DNA of 64,000 bases, taken from positions 124,001 to 188,000 of the forward strand of contig NZ_LJJE01000092.1 in assembly GCF_001854765.1 (NCBI RefSeq). The letters are read 5' to 3'. This DNA comes from Vibrio sonorensis (GTDB lineage Bacteria > Pseudomonadota > Gammaproteobacteria > Enterobacterales > Vibrionaceae). How positions within the stretch are numbered: position 1 is the stretch's first letter; the number at the start of each line of letters is the position of its first letter. This document shows, one piece after another, positions 62,959 to 64,000 of the stretch. Made by a program: the position numbers and the translations under genes. The notes under the pieces were generated by a model. It saw only the letters and a program-made list of their open reading frames with translations, ran no database searches and had not been told where the DNA came from.

Positions 62959-64000
62959 ATGATATTACCAGGTGAAATTGTGGTGGATAACTTTGCAGGT
63001 GGTGGCGGTGCTTCCACTGGTATGGAGTTGGGTTTAAATCGTCATGTAGATATTGCGATTAACCATGATCCTGCGGCTATCGATATGCATCGAGTCAATC
63101 ACCCAGAGACGAAACACTATTGCGAATCGGTGTGGGATGTTGACCCAGTTGATGCATGTGCTGGTCGACCTGTTGGTTTAGCGTGGTTTTCACCTGACTG
63201 TAAGCATTTTTCTAAAGCAAAAGGAAACCGTCCGGTTGATAAGAATATTCGTGGGCTGGCATGGGTAGCTGTCCGTTGGGCGGCAATGGTACCAGTTCGT
63301 ATGATGATGCTAGAAAACGTTGAAGAGTTCATGACATGGGGACCAGTTGTTGAAACCGAAAACGGCAAATTCAAACCATGCCCAGACCGTAAAGGCGAAA
63401 CCTTTGATGCTTTTGTGAAAGTATTAACGGACGGATTGAACGAAGACCACCCAGCATGGGAAGAAATTAAAACAGCCCTTGGCGATGATTTTCCACATTA
63501 CGATAGATTACAGGATGGCTTAGGCTACACGCTAGACTTCAAGGTTCTTCATGCTTGCGACTATGGCGCACCTACCACGAGAAAACGTTTCTTTATGGTA
63601 GCCAGAAATGATGGTCAGCCAATCGAGTGGCCGGCTAAAACTCATGGCCCTGATGGGAGTGGTTTAAAACCTTACGCTTCGGCAGCAGATATTATTGATT
63701 GGTCTATCCCTGTTAAGTCTATTTTTAACCGCAAACGACCATTAGCGGAAAAGACAATGGAACGGATAGCCAAAGGGTTAGATAAGTTTGTGCTTTCTTC
63801 GGAAGCACCTTTTGTTGTGCCAGAAAACTGCGTTACGCCATTTGTTACTGAATGCGCCAACGCATCGAGTCAAAGAAACATGCCAGCAAATGAACCTTTA
63901 CGAACCATATGTGCTCAAGTTAAAGGTGGTCACTTTGCTTTGGTAACTGCGTTTATAGCAAAGCACTTTACTGGTGTCAGTGGTTCTGACATCGAGTCGC
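62959..64000 (+). CDS. Phage DNA cytosine-5 methyltransferase (3' end outside window)
   Basis: At least 347 codons, cut off by the window end. Starts MILPGEIVVDNFAGGGGAST (motif I, FAGGGG), with motif IV in SPDCKHFSKAKG (catalytic Cys, PDC in place of the usual PPC), motif VI ENVEEF and motif VIII CDYGAPTTRKRFF. It starts 12 bases after gene A. Likely orphan methyltransferase guarding phage DNA. Target unknown. Confidence 0.9.
   Translation, partial: MILPGEIVVDNFAGGGGASTGMELGLNRHVDIAINHDPAAIDMHRVNHPETKHYCESVWDVDPVDACAGRPVGLAWFSPDCKHFSKAKGNRPVDKNIRGLAWVAVRWAAMVPVRMMMLENVEEFMTWGPVVETENGKFKPCPDRKGETFDAFVKVLTDGLNEDHPAWEEIKTALGDDFPHYDRLQDGLGYTLDFKVLHACDYGAPTTRKRFFMVARNDGQPIEWPAKTHGPDGSGLKPYASAADIIDWSIPVKSIFNRKRPLAEKTMERIAKGLDKFVLSSEAPFVVPENCVTPFVTECANASSQRNMPANEPLRTICAQVKGGHFALVTAFIAKHFTGVSGSDIES

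Larger units (their letters stand above)
54515..64000. mobile_element. Left end of a K139/P2-like prophage (continues beyond window)
   Basis: Gene order integrase, cargo, cI repressor (minus), then cox, cII, small early genes, DNA methyltransferases and replication gene A (plus) is that of P2/186/K139-type temperate phages. It begins within ~200 bases of the photolyase-operon terminator. The direct repeats TTGTCGCCA at 54515-54523 and 54526-54534, one helical turn apart, are probable integrase arm sites. The attachment core itself and the right end are not visible. Confidence 0.88.

Overview
The window looks like chromosome II of a Vibrio or a close relative. The support is a Qrr-type quorum-sensing small RNA with a sigma-54 promoter and LuxO-like sites, a PlzD-like PilZ protein, a PopT-like DUF368 transporter, a LapA-like giant adhesin with a Vibrio-type type I secretion tail, and a K139/P2-like prophage. 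From memory, the order DUF368 - qrr - PilZ ... TPR/GGDEF ... deoD - DUF523/DUF1722 - MerR - photolyase - L,D-transpeptidase resembles V. cholerae chromosome II; no database was searched.

Layout. 1-5.7 kb: accessory region, probably a decayed prophage or island. It holds an S24 repressor fragment, an NdpA-like gene coupled to a membrane/coiled-coil gene (candidate undescribed two-gene module), a small protein resembling EACC1, an integrase stub, a highly structured intergenic RNA/DNA element and a NYN-domain nuclease. 5.7-8.9 kb: ABC exporter and a CtlX-type amidinohydrolase. 9.5-22.1 kb: one giant adhesin (about 4190 aa) split into four open frames, with four near-identical 795-bp tandem repeats. 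22.2-32.7 kb: MarR regulator with twin operators, Acg-like oxidoreductase, then an iron-siderophore uptake locus (SIP reductase, flavin monooxygenase, binding protein, two permeases, split TonB receptor, ATPase). 32.7-38.2 kb: choice-of-anchor I protein, DUF368, Qrr RNA, PilZ, acetyltransferase, kinase-like protein. 38.3-47.5 kb: MFS, ECF vitamin transporter, HlyD/DUF3302 pair, TPR and TPR-GGDEF pair. 47.6-54.4 kb: zinc-ribbon protein (split), deoD, and a photolyase operon. 54.5-64 kb: left end of a P2/K139-like prophage, continuing past the window.

How the parts relate. Several genes fit a surface/biofilm and signalling theme (LapA-like adhesin, PilZ, GGDEF, Qrr). The iron locus forms a complete outer-membrane-to-cytoplasm uptake route with a reductase to release iron. 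The prophage region has an ordinary int-[cargo]-cI / cox-cII-early genes-A arrangement with two DNA methyltransferases.

Sequence quality. At least six, probably seven, breaks in otherwise intact genes are each explained by exactly one missing base (three in the adhesin, one each in the TonB receptor, DUF368 and zinc-ribbon genes, and probably the MFS start). This points to base-calling errors as much as to gene decay, and affects how the 'broken' genes should be read.
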